64,000 bases of DNA from G016756615 sp035556195 (GCA_035556195.1 DATMFK010000067.1:329380-393379); one strand, 5' to 3'; shown: positions 54,550 through 63,608, numbered from the stretch's first letter. Made by a program: numbers and translations. The notes: a model not told the origin generated them from the letters alone.

Positions 54550-57300
54550 CTAAAGCATCAGGTCGAGCTGCGACGTGATGGGGCCCTGGATCACCACATT
54601 GTCGCCCGGCCCGCCGTCGAGCACATCCAGGCCCCCACCGCCGATCAAGACGTCGTCGCCCGCATCGCCATTGAGCACGTCGTCGCCACCGCCGCCGAGA
54701 AGCACATCGCTGCCGTCACCGCCATTGGCGGTGAGGAGTATGCCCGCGCCAAGACCTGAAGCGTCGACCACGTCGTCGCCGCCAAGCCCGTTGATGACGA
54801 TCCGGTCAATCACGTCGAAGTTCGTGATCTTGACCGTTGAGGCGAGGCCGGAGACCGTCACCGCGCCATCCTCGCTCGTCACCACGATTGTATCGCCGCC
54901 ATTCGTGGCATTGATGACGACTGTGTCTGCAAGTCCGTCGGGAGCGCCCGCGGAACCGGCGAGATTGACGTTGACGGATCTTACATCCGTCCCGGACATG
55001 TCGTTGACCGTGACGGTGTCTGTTCCGCCGAGCGCGTTGAAATAGAAGGTCTCGGTGTCGTTCATGTCCATCGTGACATTGGCGACGTCGCGGAAGAAAC
55101 GGGCGCGGCCGCCATTCGCGGATATATCGACGTTTTCAGCGATGTTGGCGCCGTTGAACAGAAGAGTGTCGATTCCGGCCTGGCCTTCCACGGTGTCGTT
55201 GTCATCGCCGGGATTCCAGACGAAGACGTCGTTTCCGCCGCCCATGAAGGCGACGTCGTTGCCGTCTCCGCCCTGCATGATGTCGTTTCCCTGGCTGCCG
55301 AGGAAGACATCGTTGCCGAGGCCACCCTGGAATGCGAGGCTGATCTTGCCGGCGGCAACCGGGCTGGCATCGATGACATCCGAGCCTACTCCCCCGGCCA
55401 GCACGAGCGTGTCCAGGGCGCCGTCGGCGCCGCGGATATTGGTCCTGGCGGGAAGTCCGGTCACCACGATTTCCGGCCCGGAAACCGCGACCTGGATCTG
55501 GTCGTCTTCTCCGGTTCCATTGACCGTGACCCTGTCGGCCTGACCGTCGCCGGTGACGCCCCCCGAGACTTTGCCAAGCCCGACCTGCACCCGAATGAGA
55601 TCGGTCCCGCTCATGTCACCTACGACGACGTTGTCGGTTCCACCGAACGCGTCAAAGACGACCCGCTCGACATCATTGAGATCCATTGTGATGGAACCGA
55701 CGTCACGGAAGAAGCGCACGCGTTCGCCATTGGCCGAGATGTCGATACTCTCGCTCGCGCCGGCACCGTTGAAGCGAAGGGCATCCACCCCGGCCCCGCC
55801 TTCGACCACATCGCTGCCGTCGCCCGGATCCCATTGGAAGATATCGTCCCCGGCGCCGAGCAGGGCGACGTCGCCGCCCTGATTGCCGTCGACGAAATCG
55901 TTTCCGTCGCCGCCGATCAGCGTGTCCGCGCCTTGGCTGCCCGCGATCGTATCGTTGCCCGCCCCACCGTCGAGAGTGAGAAGGACGTTGCCTGCCGCCA
56001 GCGAAGCCGCCGACAGCCGGTCGTGGCCGCCGAGTCCGCTCACCACGAGACGGTCTGTTGCCTCCGAGGCTGTGATCGCGACATTCGCCTGCAGGCCGGT
56101 CACGAGAAGCGATCCGTTCTGGCCGAACACTTCGGTCGTGGCGCCGGCATTCGTGGCATCGACCGTGACGACGTCCATCTGGCCGTCGCCGGCGGTGCCG
56201 CCGAGCGTTCCCGATAGATTGACATTCACCGCCACAACGTCCGTCCCGCTCAGGTTCCGGACATTGACCGCGTCGGCGCCGCCGAGCGCGTTCAGGTCGA
56301 GGCGCTCCATCTCGTCCATGTCCATCGTGATATTGCCGACGTTGCGGAGGAGACGCGACCGTTCGCCATTGGCGGAAATGTCGAAGGTTTCCGCCGCGGC
56401 GCTGCCGTTGAACAGCAACCGATCCTGTCCGCCCTGCCCTTCGATGATATCGCTGCCGTCTCCGGGGTCCCATTGGAAGGTATCGTCGCCTGAGCCGAGC
56501 AGAGCCAGGTCGTTGCCCTGTTGGCCGTCGACGAAATCGTTGCCGTCGCCTCCGATCAGCGTGTCGGCGCCGTTGCTGCCGAGAATCGTATCGTTGCCCG
56601 CGCCGCCGTCGAGGGTGAGTTTGATCAAGGCCGCGAGGTTGCCCGTCGCCGACATCACGTCGTCGCCGCCATTGGCGTTGAGGACGAGATTCTCGCTGGT
56701 GCCGATATCGAGGCTGAATGGCGCCGGACTGATGCGATCGAACCTTCCGCGCGCGCCGTTCGCGGTAATTGCGAACGTTTCCGCCCCGTTGCCGCCATTG
56801 ATCTCCACCGTGTCGATCCCCGCGCCGCCTTCCGCCAGGTCGGTGTCGTCGCCCGGGTTCCAGATGATGCGGTCATCGCCGGCTTCGCCGAACATCTGGT
56901 CGTCGCCATCTCCGCCGACCAGCGTGTCGTTGCCTGCGCCTCCGAAGAGCAGATCGTTCCCGCCTCGTCCGAGGAGTGTGTCGTTGTCGCCTTGGCCGAA
57001 CAGCATGTCCGTGCCGGAGCCGCCTGTGAGGACATCGTCGCCAGTTCCTGCGAACAGATTCGCGGCAGGCAACGCGCCATTCGCCTCGTCGAGGGTCAGC
57101 GTGTCGGCCCCGGCCAGGCCGAAGGCTTGGATCAGGTTGGTGTTGGCGACCGTCGGGGAACCGCCAGAGATCGCCACCGCACCGCCATTGGCGAGGATCT
57201 GGCCGGCTGCGTTGCGGCTCATCGCGATGGTGTTGGAATTGGTGTCGCCCGTCATGGTGATGACGCCGGTACCTGGTGAGAAAGTGCCTGTGACTGCCAT
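54550..57300 (-). CDS. Calcium-binding RTX repeat protein
   Basis: 916 residues from the ATG at 57300 (AAAGGATGAG upstream). It has no N-terminal signal peptide. RTX nonapeptides (GGxGxDxLx) appear near residues 85-140 (GTGDDVLTGGSGTDMLFGQGDND) and at the C-terminus (GGGGDDVLNGDAGDDVLIGG), and inside four larger blocks. Each block reads GDDxFxWxPGDxxDxxEGxxGxDxLxFNG, then ExxDISANGxRxRFFRDVxxxTMDM and SGTDV. The Ca2+ would fold these into beta-rolls outside the cell. The end, TSQLDLML, is a plausible type I secretion tail, but no type I exporter genes are in the window. It is downstream of the hydrolase and DUF1127 genes on the same strand. Confidence 0.88.
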   Translation of the reverse strand: MAVTGTFSPGTGVITMTGDTNSNTIAMSRNAAGQILANGGAVAISGGSPTVANTNLIQAFGLAGADTLTLDEANGALPAANLFAGTGDDVLTGGSGTDMLFGQGDNDTLLGRGGNDLLFGGAGNDTLVGGDGDDQMFGEAGDDRIIWNPGDDTDLAEGGAGIDTVEINGGNGAETFAITANGARGRFDRISPAPFSLDIGTSENLVLNANGGDDVMSATGNLAALIKLTLDGGAGNDTILGSNGADTLIGGDGNDFVDGQQGNDLALLGSGDDTFQWDPGDGSDIIEGQGGQDRLLFNGSAAAETFDISANGERSRLLRNVGNITMDMDEMERLDLNALGGADAVNVRNLSGTDVVAVNVNLSGTLGGTAGDGQMDVVTVDATNAGATTEVFGQNGSLLVTGLQANVAITASEATDRLVVSGLGGHDRLSAASLAAGNVLLTLDGGAGNDTIAGSQGADTLIGGDGNDFVDGNQGGDVALLGAGDDIFQWDPGDGSDVVEGGAGVDALRFNGAGASESIDISANGERVRFFRDVGSITMDLNDVERVVFDAFGGTDNVVVGDMSGTDLIRVQVGLGKVSGGVTGDGQADRVTVNGTGEDDQIQVAVSGPEIVVTGLPARTNIRGADGALDTLVLAGGVGSDVIDASPVAAGKISLAFQGGLGNDVFLGSQGNDIMQGGDGNDVAFMGGGNDVFVWNPGDDNDTVEGQAGIDTLLFNGANIAENVDISANGGRARFFRDVANVTMDMNDTETFYFNALGGTDTVTVNDMSGTDVRSVNVNLAGSAGAPDGLADTVVINATNGGDTIVVTSEDGAVTVSGLASTVKITNFDVIDRIVINGLGGDDVVDASGLGAGILLTANGGDGSDVLLGGGGDDVLNGDAGDDVLIGGGGLDVLDGGPGDNVVIQGPITSQLDLML
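54900..56950 (-). repeat. Four tandem 200-residue modules inside the RTX protein
   Basis: The WxPGD core of each module falls near 56860, 56468, 55830 and 55212 on the minus strand. Modules 2-4 are spaced 637 and 618 bases and keep the DISANGxRxRFFRDV and TMDM segments almost unchanged. Module 1 is diverged (AITANGARGRFDR) and shorter. Boundaries are approximate. Confidence 0.7.
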
Positions 57301-57417
57301 GATCTCATCCTTTCGTAGCCGTATGGACTGTTCGGTTGAGTGTCGAGGCGAGGGCACGAGCATCGGCCCGAGGATGGGCGATTGCGATAACGATGCTCGA
57401 TCGATCCTGGCCCGTCC

Positions 57418-58263
57418 TCAGGCCGCACGATAAAGGAAAGGCCGGCTGCTGCCGAACGTTTCGACCGACGAAAGATGACGGCCGATCAGGGGATCTATAA
57501 TGTGCGGATCGGTGAGAGGGGCCATGTGCCCCGCATCCGCTATCATCATGAGCCGAGCATGCGGGATCGCCTCGGCCGCCATTTCGCTGGCGCGCAGGCT
57601 TGCGACCGGGCTTCGAAGACCAGTCACGAGGAGCGCGGGGCAGCGAAGTTCACGATAAGCGCTTGCTCCTCCCGTCGCGGCGAGCGAGGCGGTCAGGTCG
57701 GAGGCGACCCGGGACGTCAGCCGCGCCAAACTCTGTTTGAGAGAGTCGCCGGTCCGGCGCCAGGCGCCGGCGCCATACCAGAAATCGATATACGCCTGCA
57801 TTCCGACGGCATTGTCGTTGGCCGCGACGGACATCAACATCCGGTCCGCCAACCTGACGAGTTCGGCATGGAGCGCACGGTCGGAAGCATCGCCGCCGCG
57901 CAGCAGATGAAAGAGCATCGGCTCGATCAATGTCAGGCTGCGGACGAGATGAGGGTGCGAAGCTGCGAGTTCCAGGCCGATAGCGGCGCCGAGCGAATGG
58001 CCGACAACATGCAGCGGTCCGTCATCGGCGATGGCTTGCGCGAGTTGTCCGGCCGTTTCTCTGGGGGAACGCGATTGCAGCAGGCGGGCGCTTCCATAGC
58101 CGGGGAGGTCGGGCGCGATCACCCTATAGCGACCGCGGAGGTAATCGGAAAGGCCTCGCCATTGCTCGCCTGAACTCGCTGCTGCGTGCAGCGCGAGAAT
58201 GGGTTTGCGAGCGTCGACAGCGACCGGGCCACGTGTGGCCCGATCAAGATCTATGATCGCCAT
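57418..58263 (-). CDS. Alpha/beta hydrolase
   Basis: 281 residues. The nucleophile elbow GHSLGAAIG has Ser near residue 90, the oxyanion region is ALHAAASSGEQWRGL, PDLPGYGSA is typical, and a late AGHMAPLTDP holds the catalytic His. Cytoplasmic esterase, lipase or C-C hydrolase type; the substrate is unknown. GGAG lies eight bases before the ATG. Its first 20 bases overlap the end of the DUF1127 gene, so the two are probably translated together; the RTX gene follows after 117 bases. Confidence 0.88.
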   Translation of the reverse strand: MAIIDLDRATRGPVAVDARKPILALHAAASSGEQWRGLSDYLRGRYRVIAPDLPGYGSARLLQSRSPRETAGQLAQAIADDGPLHVVGHSLGAAIGLELAASHPHLVRSLTLIEPMLFHLLRGGDASDRALHAELVRLADRMLMSVAANDNAVGMQAYIDFWYGAGAWRRTGDSLKQSLARLTSRVASDLTASLAATGGASAYRELRCPALLVTGLRSPVASLRASEMAAEAIPHARLMMIADAGHMAPLTDPHIIDPLIGRHLSSVETFGSSRPFLYRAA

Positions 58264-58435
58264 GACTGTGTCTCCGCTCGTCAGACGCGCCGATGTAGAC
58301 GGAGCCGACGCAGCGGCTCAGCCCGATGTCCTTGAGGATGTGCTCGTCAAGCTCTGCGAGGAGCTTCATTCCATTCCGTCGCGCCCTGTGACTACGGAAC
58401 GCGCGATAGGCAGCGGCAAGTGATCCGGTAGACAT
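58244..58435 (-). CDS. DUF1127 family small protein
   Basis: 63 residues. The core LLAELDEHILKDIGLSR matches the DUF1127 domain of small alphaproteobacterial proteins; here it is preceded by a basic FRSHRARRNG stretch. In other species DUF1127 proteins affect RNA turnover, phosphate and carbon handling, often by protein-protein contact. GGAG lies seven bases before the ATG. First gene of the leftward trio ending in the RTX protein. Confidence 0.85.
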   Translation of the reverse strand: MSTGSLAAAYRAFRSHRARRNGMKLLAELDEHILKDIGLSRCVGSVYIGASDERRHSHGDHRS

Positions 58436-58856
58436 TGCAGTGCTCCTTTGGTGGAATCCGCTCGGTTGGCGGCATCCAGCGATCTAGTCGGTCCTTGTTT
58501 CATAAGTTTTTCTAAAGTTGGGAACAAAAGTTTCATTTGTATCATCGCGAGGATGTCCAAATGTTTGTCCCGGTGAATTTGACATCGTCGTTGGGGATAT
58601 GACAGTATTTGCGTGATAAGAGCGTGATTGTTGGAGACTGAACTTGGCAGAGCGGTTTGCTCGCGGCACTTTGCGGTTGCAACGACTGCGGTGGCCACGC
58701 CCGAGGATTTCCCAGCATTCTGGAGGGCGGGCTTGGCGCTAGAGCAAAGCATCTGCGGCAAGGAAACCTCTGCGCCAAGCGAGCACTTCTGAGAAAACGT
58801 ACACGGGCTGGCGAAGACCTGCCGATATGCCGGGTCGCTTCGAGTCCTAGCTGCGA
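58436..58856. other. Divergent control region between DUF1127 and the sensor kinase
   Basis: About 420 bases without a convincing gene. The part 58490-58640 is clearly AT-richer than its surroundings and is where promoters for both directions probably lie. The right half (58640-58856) is GC-rich, with no feature I can name, and would be a long leader for the kinase gene. Confidence 0.5.
58499..58527 (-). promoter_or_regulatory. Candidate promoter for DUF1127-hydrolase-RTX genes
   Basis: Minus-strand TTGTTC, a 17-base AT-rich spacer and TATGAA, about 64 bases upstream of the DUF1127 start. Sequence match only. Confidence 0.35.
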
Positions 58857-61800
58857 GTGACTGACATGCGCACGGGCTATGCGCTCTTCGATGGCGACGG
58901 GCATCTCGTCGCTTCAAATCCGGAAATCTTCGGGGCTGCGCGCCGCAAGCGATCCAATGGTCGCGCGATCGTCTCCGACATGCTCTTGGGGCTCAAGAGT
59001 TTCGATGGACGCCCAGTGGAGGCAGGCGAGGAGTTCCTCGAGACCGCGGCGGCGCGTTGGAGGCGGGCCGACGAGGACCCCGTCGAGGCAGAAACCGTAG
59101 ACGGTCGCTGGAAACTGCTGACAGCACATCCCAATGCGAATGGCGAGACCGCGCTTGTAAGCGTCGACATCACGGATATGAAGCGGGCCCAACTCGCCTA
59201 TGCCGAGAAGGCGGAAATATTCCGCTGCATCACCGACAGCCATCCTCTGCCGGTCTGGGTCGTCGACGATCAGAGCGGTGAAATTCTTTACGAGAGCCTC
59301 GATGCTTCCAACCTTCTCGGCCGCAAATGGCAGGAAGGCACACCCCAATACATCACGGACCACTATGTGAACCCTGACGGGTTCCGCGAGATGCGCGGCC
59401 TTGTCGCCAGAAATCGCATCGTTCGCGATCACGAGATCGAGCTTCGCCGCAGTGACGGTTCTGTGGCCTGGTGCTCGACGAATTGCCGGCGGGGAACCTA
59501 TCGGGGCCGACCGTCGCTCGTCATTGGAGTGCTTGACATCACAGAGCGCAAGCAACGGGAGGATTTGCTGGGATTCCTCATTCGGCACCATCCTCTGGGC
59601 GTCTGGATGAACGACGCCGTCACCGGAGAGGTGATCTACCTCAGCAGCATGGCAGAGAGGCTCCTGGGATGGGACGAAAATGGCCAGCATACCGCGCAAT
59701 GGCTGGCGGAGCGCTTCGTCGATCGCGAGCAATATTTGGAGATCAGTCGCGAGCTGCTGGCGAACGGGGTCGTCGAAAATTGCGAGGCGCTGCTGCGCCG
59801 CGCCGACGGTCAGGAATTCTGGGCGACCGGCAATCTGAGGTTGGTCGAGTATCACGGTCGGCCCGTCGTCCTGTCTGGCATCGCGGATGTCACCCGGCAG
59901 AAGAAGCGGGATGGCGAGGTGATGCTGGCCCGGACGATGCTCGCCGATGCCATCGAATCCCTCTCGGAAGGCTTCGCGCTCTTCGACGAGGATCGACGGC
60001 TGGTGATGTGCAATACGCTCTACCGCGAGATGAACCAGCCGGTGGAGCATCTCATAAAACCAGGAGTCGAATGGTCCGACCTGCTTCGCGAATCGGTGCG
60101 CCGTGGCGTCTACGCCGATGCCGTCGGGCGGGAGGAGGAATGGCTGCAAGAGCGGTTGATGCCCGATCGAACCGGCTTCCATGGCCGCTACGAAGCCGAT
60201 CTTGGCGACGGCCGATGGCATTCGGTGTCCATCCATCCGACCGATCTCGGCGGCTTCGTCGTGACGCGGGCCGATATCAGCGAAAGCAAGAAGGCGGAGG
60301 CGGCCGAACGCAAGGCCACGGCGCTGATGCAGAAAGTGCTGGATGCCTGCCCGTCGCCGACCCGCATGTCGACCCTCCAGGGCGAGACGCTCTATCGCAA
60401 TCCGGCCAGCAACAAGCTCTACGGGGATCGGCCCCGCCTCACCGACTACTATGTCGACCCTGGCGACCGCGAAACTCTGGTCAGGGTCTTGCAGGAAAAA
60501 GGATCGATCGACGACTTCCGTGTCCGGCAATATGATGGTGACGGCAAGATATTCTGGGGATCGATCTCGGCCCGGCTGATCGATTTCCAGGGACGTCCGG
60601 TGATCGTGTCCAACACCTCGGACATCACCGACATGATCGTCGCCCAGGAGCAGACGCGGCAGGCCAACGACCGCCTGATCGATGCGATCGAATCGCTCGC
60701 CGAAGGCTTCGCGCTCTACGATCGCAACGACTGTCTCGTCATGGCCAACAGCCAGTATCGGAAGATGCATTCCCGATGCGCCGACATCCTGGTGCCGGGC
60801 GTGAACTGGTTCGATTTTCTGCGCGTGACGGTCGAGCGGAACCAGTTTCAAGTTCCGCGCGGCAAGATCGACGAGTGGCTTGCCGAGCGGGCGCGCGACC
60901 GCCGGGAATTCCGTCAGCAGGAATTCCAGCACACCGATGGCGGCTGGTTCTTCGTTTCCAACTGCCCGACGCGGGAGGGCGGGTTCGTTGTCACCAGAGT
61001 CGACATCACGCAGCGGAAGCGCGCCGAACTGGCGGCGAAGGAGGCCGACGAACTTGTCCGCAACGTGCTGGAGGCCTGTCCCGTCAATATCCAGATGACC
61101 CGGGCCCGAGACGGCAAGCTGCTCTATCGCAGCCCGGCTACCGCGGCGCTGCTCGGCGACGCCCCCCTTGCAGTCGACCACTATGTCGATCCGTCGGATC
61201 GCAGCCGCTATGTCGAGCGCTTGTTGAGGGATGGCTCGGTCGACGACTTCGAAACGCAGCTCTGGCGCAGAGACGGCCAGCCCTGCTGGTGCTCGATATC
61301 GTCGCGCCTCATAGACTTCCAGGGCGAGAAGGTCATCGTCTCCCATACTTACGACCTCACCGACCGCATCGAGATGCAGAAGGAACTGGAACACCAGCGC
61401 GAGACATTGCACCAGAACGAGAAAATGTCCGCTCTGGGAGGCCTGCTGGCCGGCGTGGCCCATGAGCTGAACAATCCGCTGTCCGTGGTTCTCGGCCTGT
61501 CCCTGATGATGAAGGAGACGGTCGTCGATCCGGCTGTTGCCGAGCGCGCCGACCGAATCTGTCGGGCTGCCGAACGTTGCGCGCGCATCGTCAAGACATT
61601 CCTGGCCATGGCCAGGCAGCAGCCGGCGCGGACCTCAAACGTGGCTGTGGATGATATCGTTGCCGCCGCCGTAGAAGTGGCGGGCTATGCCATCAGGTCA
61701 TCGGACATCGAACTCGTGCTCAGGCTCCAACCGGGCCTGCCGCCGATCTGGGCCGATCCGGATCAGCTCAGTCAGGTGCTGATCAACCTTCTGGTGAATG

Positions 61801-62516
61801 CCGAGCAGGCCCTGCATGGATGGGATGGTCGCAGGAAGATAACCGTATCGACGAAGCGGCGCGCCAAGACCGGCAGCATCGTCGTGAAGGTTGCCGATAC
61901 CGGCCCGGGCATCCCCGGGGAAATCCTGCCTCGGATATTCGAGCCGTTCTTCACGACCAAGGATGTCGGCGCCGGAACGGGGATCGGCCTGTCGTTCTGC
62001 CATCGTATCGTGCAGTCTCATCGCGGCACCATCAAGGTCGAAACATCCGCTGGGGGAGGATCGACTTTCATTGTCTCCCTGCCGGCTTCCGACCGGCTCG
62101 AGGCTCCGGACGAGACAGCCAAGCCAATGCCGGCCACCACCAAGGGTCTTACCTGTCTGGTCGTGGACGATGAGAGGGAGGTTGGCGACATGATTGCCGA
62201 CGTGCTGAGCCGAGATGGCTTCGAGGTGGTCATCGCCCGGTCGGGCGAGGAGGCCCTGGCCCAGCTTGAGAAAAAGGCCTTCGCGCTGATTCTCAGTGAC
62301 CTGAAGATGCCAAACATGGATGGCCGTCGCCTTTTCAGGCACATTTCCGATTTCCATCCTGGCGCGCTCGAAAAGCTCGCCTTCCTGACTGGCGATACGA
62401 TCAGCCCGGATGCCCGCAGCTTCTTGAACACCACCAAGCGGCCCTTCATCGAAAAGCCGGTAAAGCCGGTCGACCTCCGGGCCTTTGCCTCCCGAATCGT
62501 TCAGGGGAGCGCCTGA
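58857..62516 (+). CDS. Hybrid sensor histidine kinase with seven PAS-like domains
   Basis: 1219 residues from the GTG at 58857 (an ATG three codons on is equally possible). No membrane helices, so it is a soluble cytoplasmic sensor. PAS-like domains run at about 1-115 (degenerate), 118-235, 236-355, 360-485, 490-605, 605-730 and 732-860. The pair starting IESLSEGFALFDEDRR and VLDACPSPTRM (366, 494) is repeated as IESLAEGFALYDRND and VLEACPVNIQM (610, 736). The kinase core has the phospho-acceptor His869 in GVAHELNNPLS, N box LINLLVNAEQAL (about 980) and VADTGPGIPG (about 1013). The receiver domain has VVDDE (about 1104), acceptor Asp1148 in LSDLKMPNMDG and Lys near 1200. It is followed by a response regulator gene. 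Confidence 0.93.
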   Translation: MTDMRTGYALFDGDGHLVASNPEIFGAARRKRSNGRAIVSDMLLGLKSFDGRPVEAGEEFLETAAARWRRADEDPVEAETVDGRWKLLTAHPNANGETALVSVDITDMKRAQLAYAEKAEIFRCITDSHPLPVWVVDDQSGEILYESLDASNLLGRKWQEGTPQYITDHYVNPDGFREMRGLVARNRIVRDHEIELRRSDGSVAWCSTNCRRGTYRGRPSLVIGVLDITERKQREDLLGFLIRHHPLGVWMNDAVTGEVIYLSSMAERLLGWDENGQHTAQWLAERFVDREQYLEISRELLANGVVENCEALLRRADGQEFWATGNLRLVEYHGRPVVLSGIADVTRQKKRDGEVMLARTMLADAIESLSEGFALFDEDRRLVMCNTLYREMNQPVEHLIKPGVEWSDLLRESVRRGVYADAVGREEEWLQERLMPDRTGFHGRYEADLGDGRWHSVSIHPTDLGGFVVTRADISESKKAEAAERKATALMQKVLDACPSPTRMSTLQGETLYRNPASNKLYGDRPRLTDYYVDPGDRETLVRVLQEKGSIDDFRVRQYDGDGKIFWGSISARLIDFQGRPVIVSNTSDITDMIVAQEQTRQANDRLIDAIESLAEGFALYDRNDCLVMANSQYRKMHSRCADILVPGVNWFDFLRVTVERNQFQVPRGKIDEWLAERARDRREFRQQEFQHTDGGWFFVSNCPTREGGFVVTRVDITQRKRAELAAKEADELVRNVLEACPVNIQMTRARDGKLLYRSPATAALLGDAPLAVDHYVDPSDRSRYVERLLRDGSVDDFETQLWRRDGQPCWCSISSRLIDFQGEKVIVSHTYDLTDRIEMQKELEHQRETLHQNEKMSALGGLLAGVAHELNNPLSVVLGLSLMMKETVVDPAVAERADRICRAAERCARIVKTFLAMARQQPARTSNVAVDDIVAAAVEVAGYAIRSSDIELVLRLQPGLPPIWADPDQLSQVLINLLVNAEQALHGWDGRRKITVSTKRRAKTGSIVVKVADTGPGIPGEILPRIFEPFFTTKDVGAGTGIGLSFCHRIVQSHRGTIKVETSAGGGSTFIVSLPASDRLEAPDETAKPMPATTKGLTCLVVDDEREVGDMIADVLSRDGFEVVIARSGEEALAQLEKKAFALILSDLKMPNMDGRRLFRHISDFHPGALEKLAFLTGDTISPDARSFLNTTKRPFIEKPVKPVDLRAFASRIVQGSA

Positions 62517-62727
62517 TGGCAACTGTTGTTGACTCGCATGCCGGCTTCAAGGAATCTTGCTTCATGTCCGGGGCGTATGCCCGGCCTGCATTCGCCATCA
62601 CAGCGCAAGATGGCGGTGTCTTGGTGTGGGCACGGCTCCGCGCAACCACCAACCTCCGGGCCTCGCGAACGGCGCGGCATCGCAGTTCGCGGGAGGTCGA
62701 AGGTTCCAGGAACGCCCGAGCAAAGCC

Positions 62728-63438
62728 TTGACCGTCAACGCGCATATCATTGTCTGCGACGACGAGCCCGACGTCCGGGATACGGTTGCCGAGTACCTGC
62801 AACACAGCGGGTACGTCGTTACCACTGCGGATGGCGGATCGGCCTTGCGCAAGCTCATGGCCGAAGGACATCCGGACGTCGTCATACTCGACCTGCGCAT
62901 GCCCGGCGAGGACGGTCTTTCACTGGCCCGGTACCTGCGCGAGCATTTCGACGTCGGCATCATCATGCTGACTGGCTCCGCCGGCGTCGTCGATCGGGTG
63001 GTCGGATTGGAAGTCGGCGCCGACGACTACATCGCCAAGCCCGTCGATCTGCGCGAGCTTCTCGCGCGGGTCAAGGCTGTCCTGCGCCGCACCTCGGGCC
63101 GGCAGCGGCACAACCACAAGGCTGAATCCGCCCCGCGCCATACTGTTCAGTTCGGCCAATGCCGCTTCGACATCGAAGCGCACAAGCTCTTCGGCGCCGA
63201 GGGTGTGGAGATTGCGATCACGCCCATGGAGTTCCGGCTGTTGAAAGTCTTTGCCGAGCATCGCGGTCGCATTCTCAATCGCGACCAACTTCTCGAACTC
63301 GCCCATGATCGCGGTTGGAATCCATTCGACCGCAGCATCGACATCCGCATTTCGAGGTTGCGAAAGAAGATCGAGGCCGATCCTTCCAAGCCGGAAGTGA
63401 TCAAAACCATCCGCGGCGTGGGATATCTCTACTCGTGA
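62728..63438 (+). CDS. OmpR/PhoB-family response regulator
   Basis: 236 residues from the TTG at 62728; no in-frame ATG lies close and the earlier frame adds a Cys/Arg-rich stretch unlike the family. The receiver domain has VCDDEPDVRD, acceptor Asp in VILDLRMPGEDG and Lys in DDYIAKPVDLRELL. The winged-helix output domain has ITPMEFRLLKVFAEHRGRILN, then RSIDIRISRLRKKIE and IKTIRGVGYLYS. It probably receives phosphate from the kinase 211 bases upstream. It binds DNA; the RTX set across the divergent region is one candidate target (inference). Confidence 0.9.
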   Translation: MTVNAHIIVCDDEPDVRDTVAEYLQHSGYVVTTADGGSALRKLMAEGHPDVVILDLRMPGEDGLSLARYLREHFDVGIIMLTGSAGVVDRVVGLEVGADDYIAKPVDLRELLARVKAVLRRTSGRQRHNHKAESAPRHTVQFGQCRFDIEAHKLFGAEGVEIAITPMEFRLLKVFAEHRGRILNRDQLLELAHDRGWNPFDRSIDIRISRLRKKIEADPSKPEVIKTIRGVGYLYS

Positions 63439-63608
63439 CCAGGGGCGAGGCGCGAAGTCGGGCTTGACCCGCGCCATGCAAATCCGCTTCAAGCAGATGC
63501 GCGGAGCGCTGGAGCGCACGCGTCATTCGCACGCGCCCAGGCGCTCCATAACTATTGTCTTGGCCGCCTTCATGCGGCGCCAGTTAAAGACGAGCGGATA
63601 GGATCGGA

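Noticed and set aside
58366..58917. Minus-strand frame spanning the DUF1127 start and the control region
   Set aside because: It covers an AT-rich promoter-like region and is out of frame with the DUF1127 gene, which has a proper ribosome site and family match.
58914..61463. An 849-residue minus-strand open frame opposite the sensor kinase
   Set aside because: The plus strand has clear PAS and kinase motifs. The minus product has no recognisable domain and repeats with the PAS duplication.
62516..62731. A 71-residue frame starting at the last base of the kinase stop codon
   Set aside because: Positioned like a coupled gene, but it has no ribosome site, no recognisable family, and ends just where the regulator begins. 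Could be revisited with expression data.
63510..63548. TGGAGCGC / GCGCTCCA inverted repeat upstream of fmt
   Set aside because: The 8-bp arms are 23 bases apart and no T run follows; too weak to call as a terminator or element boundary.
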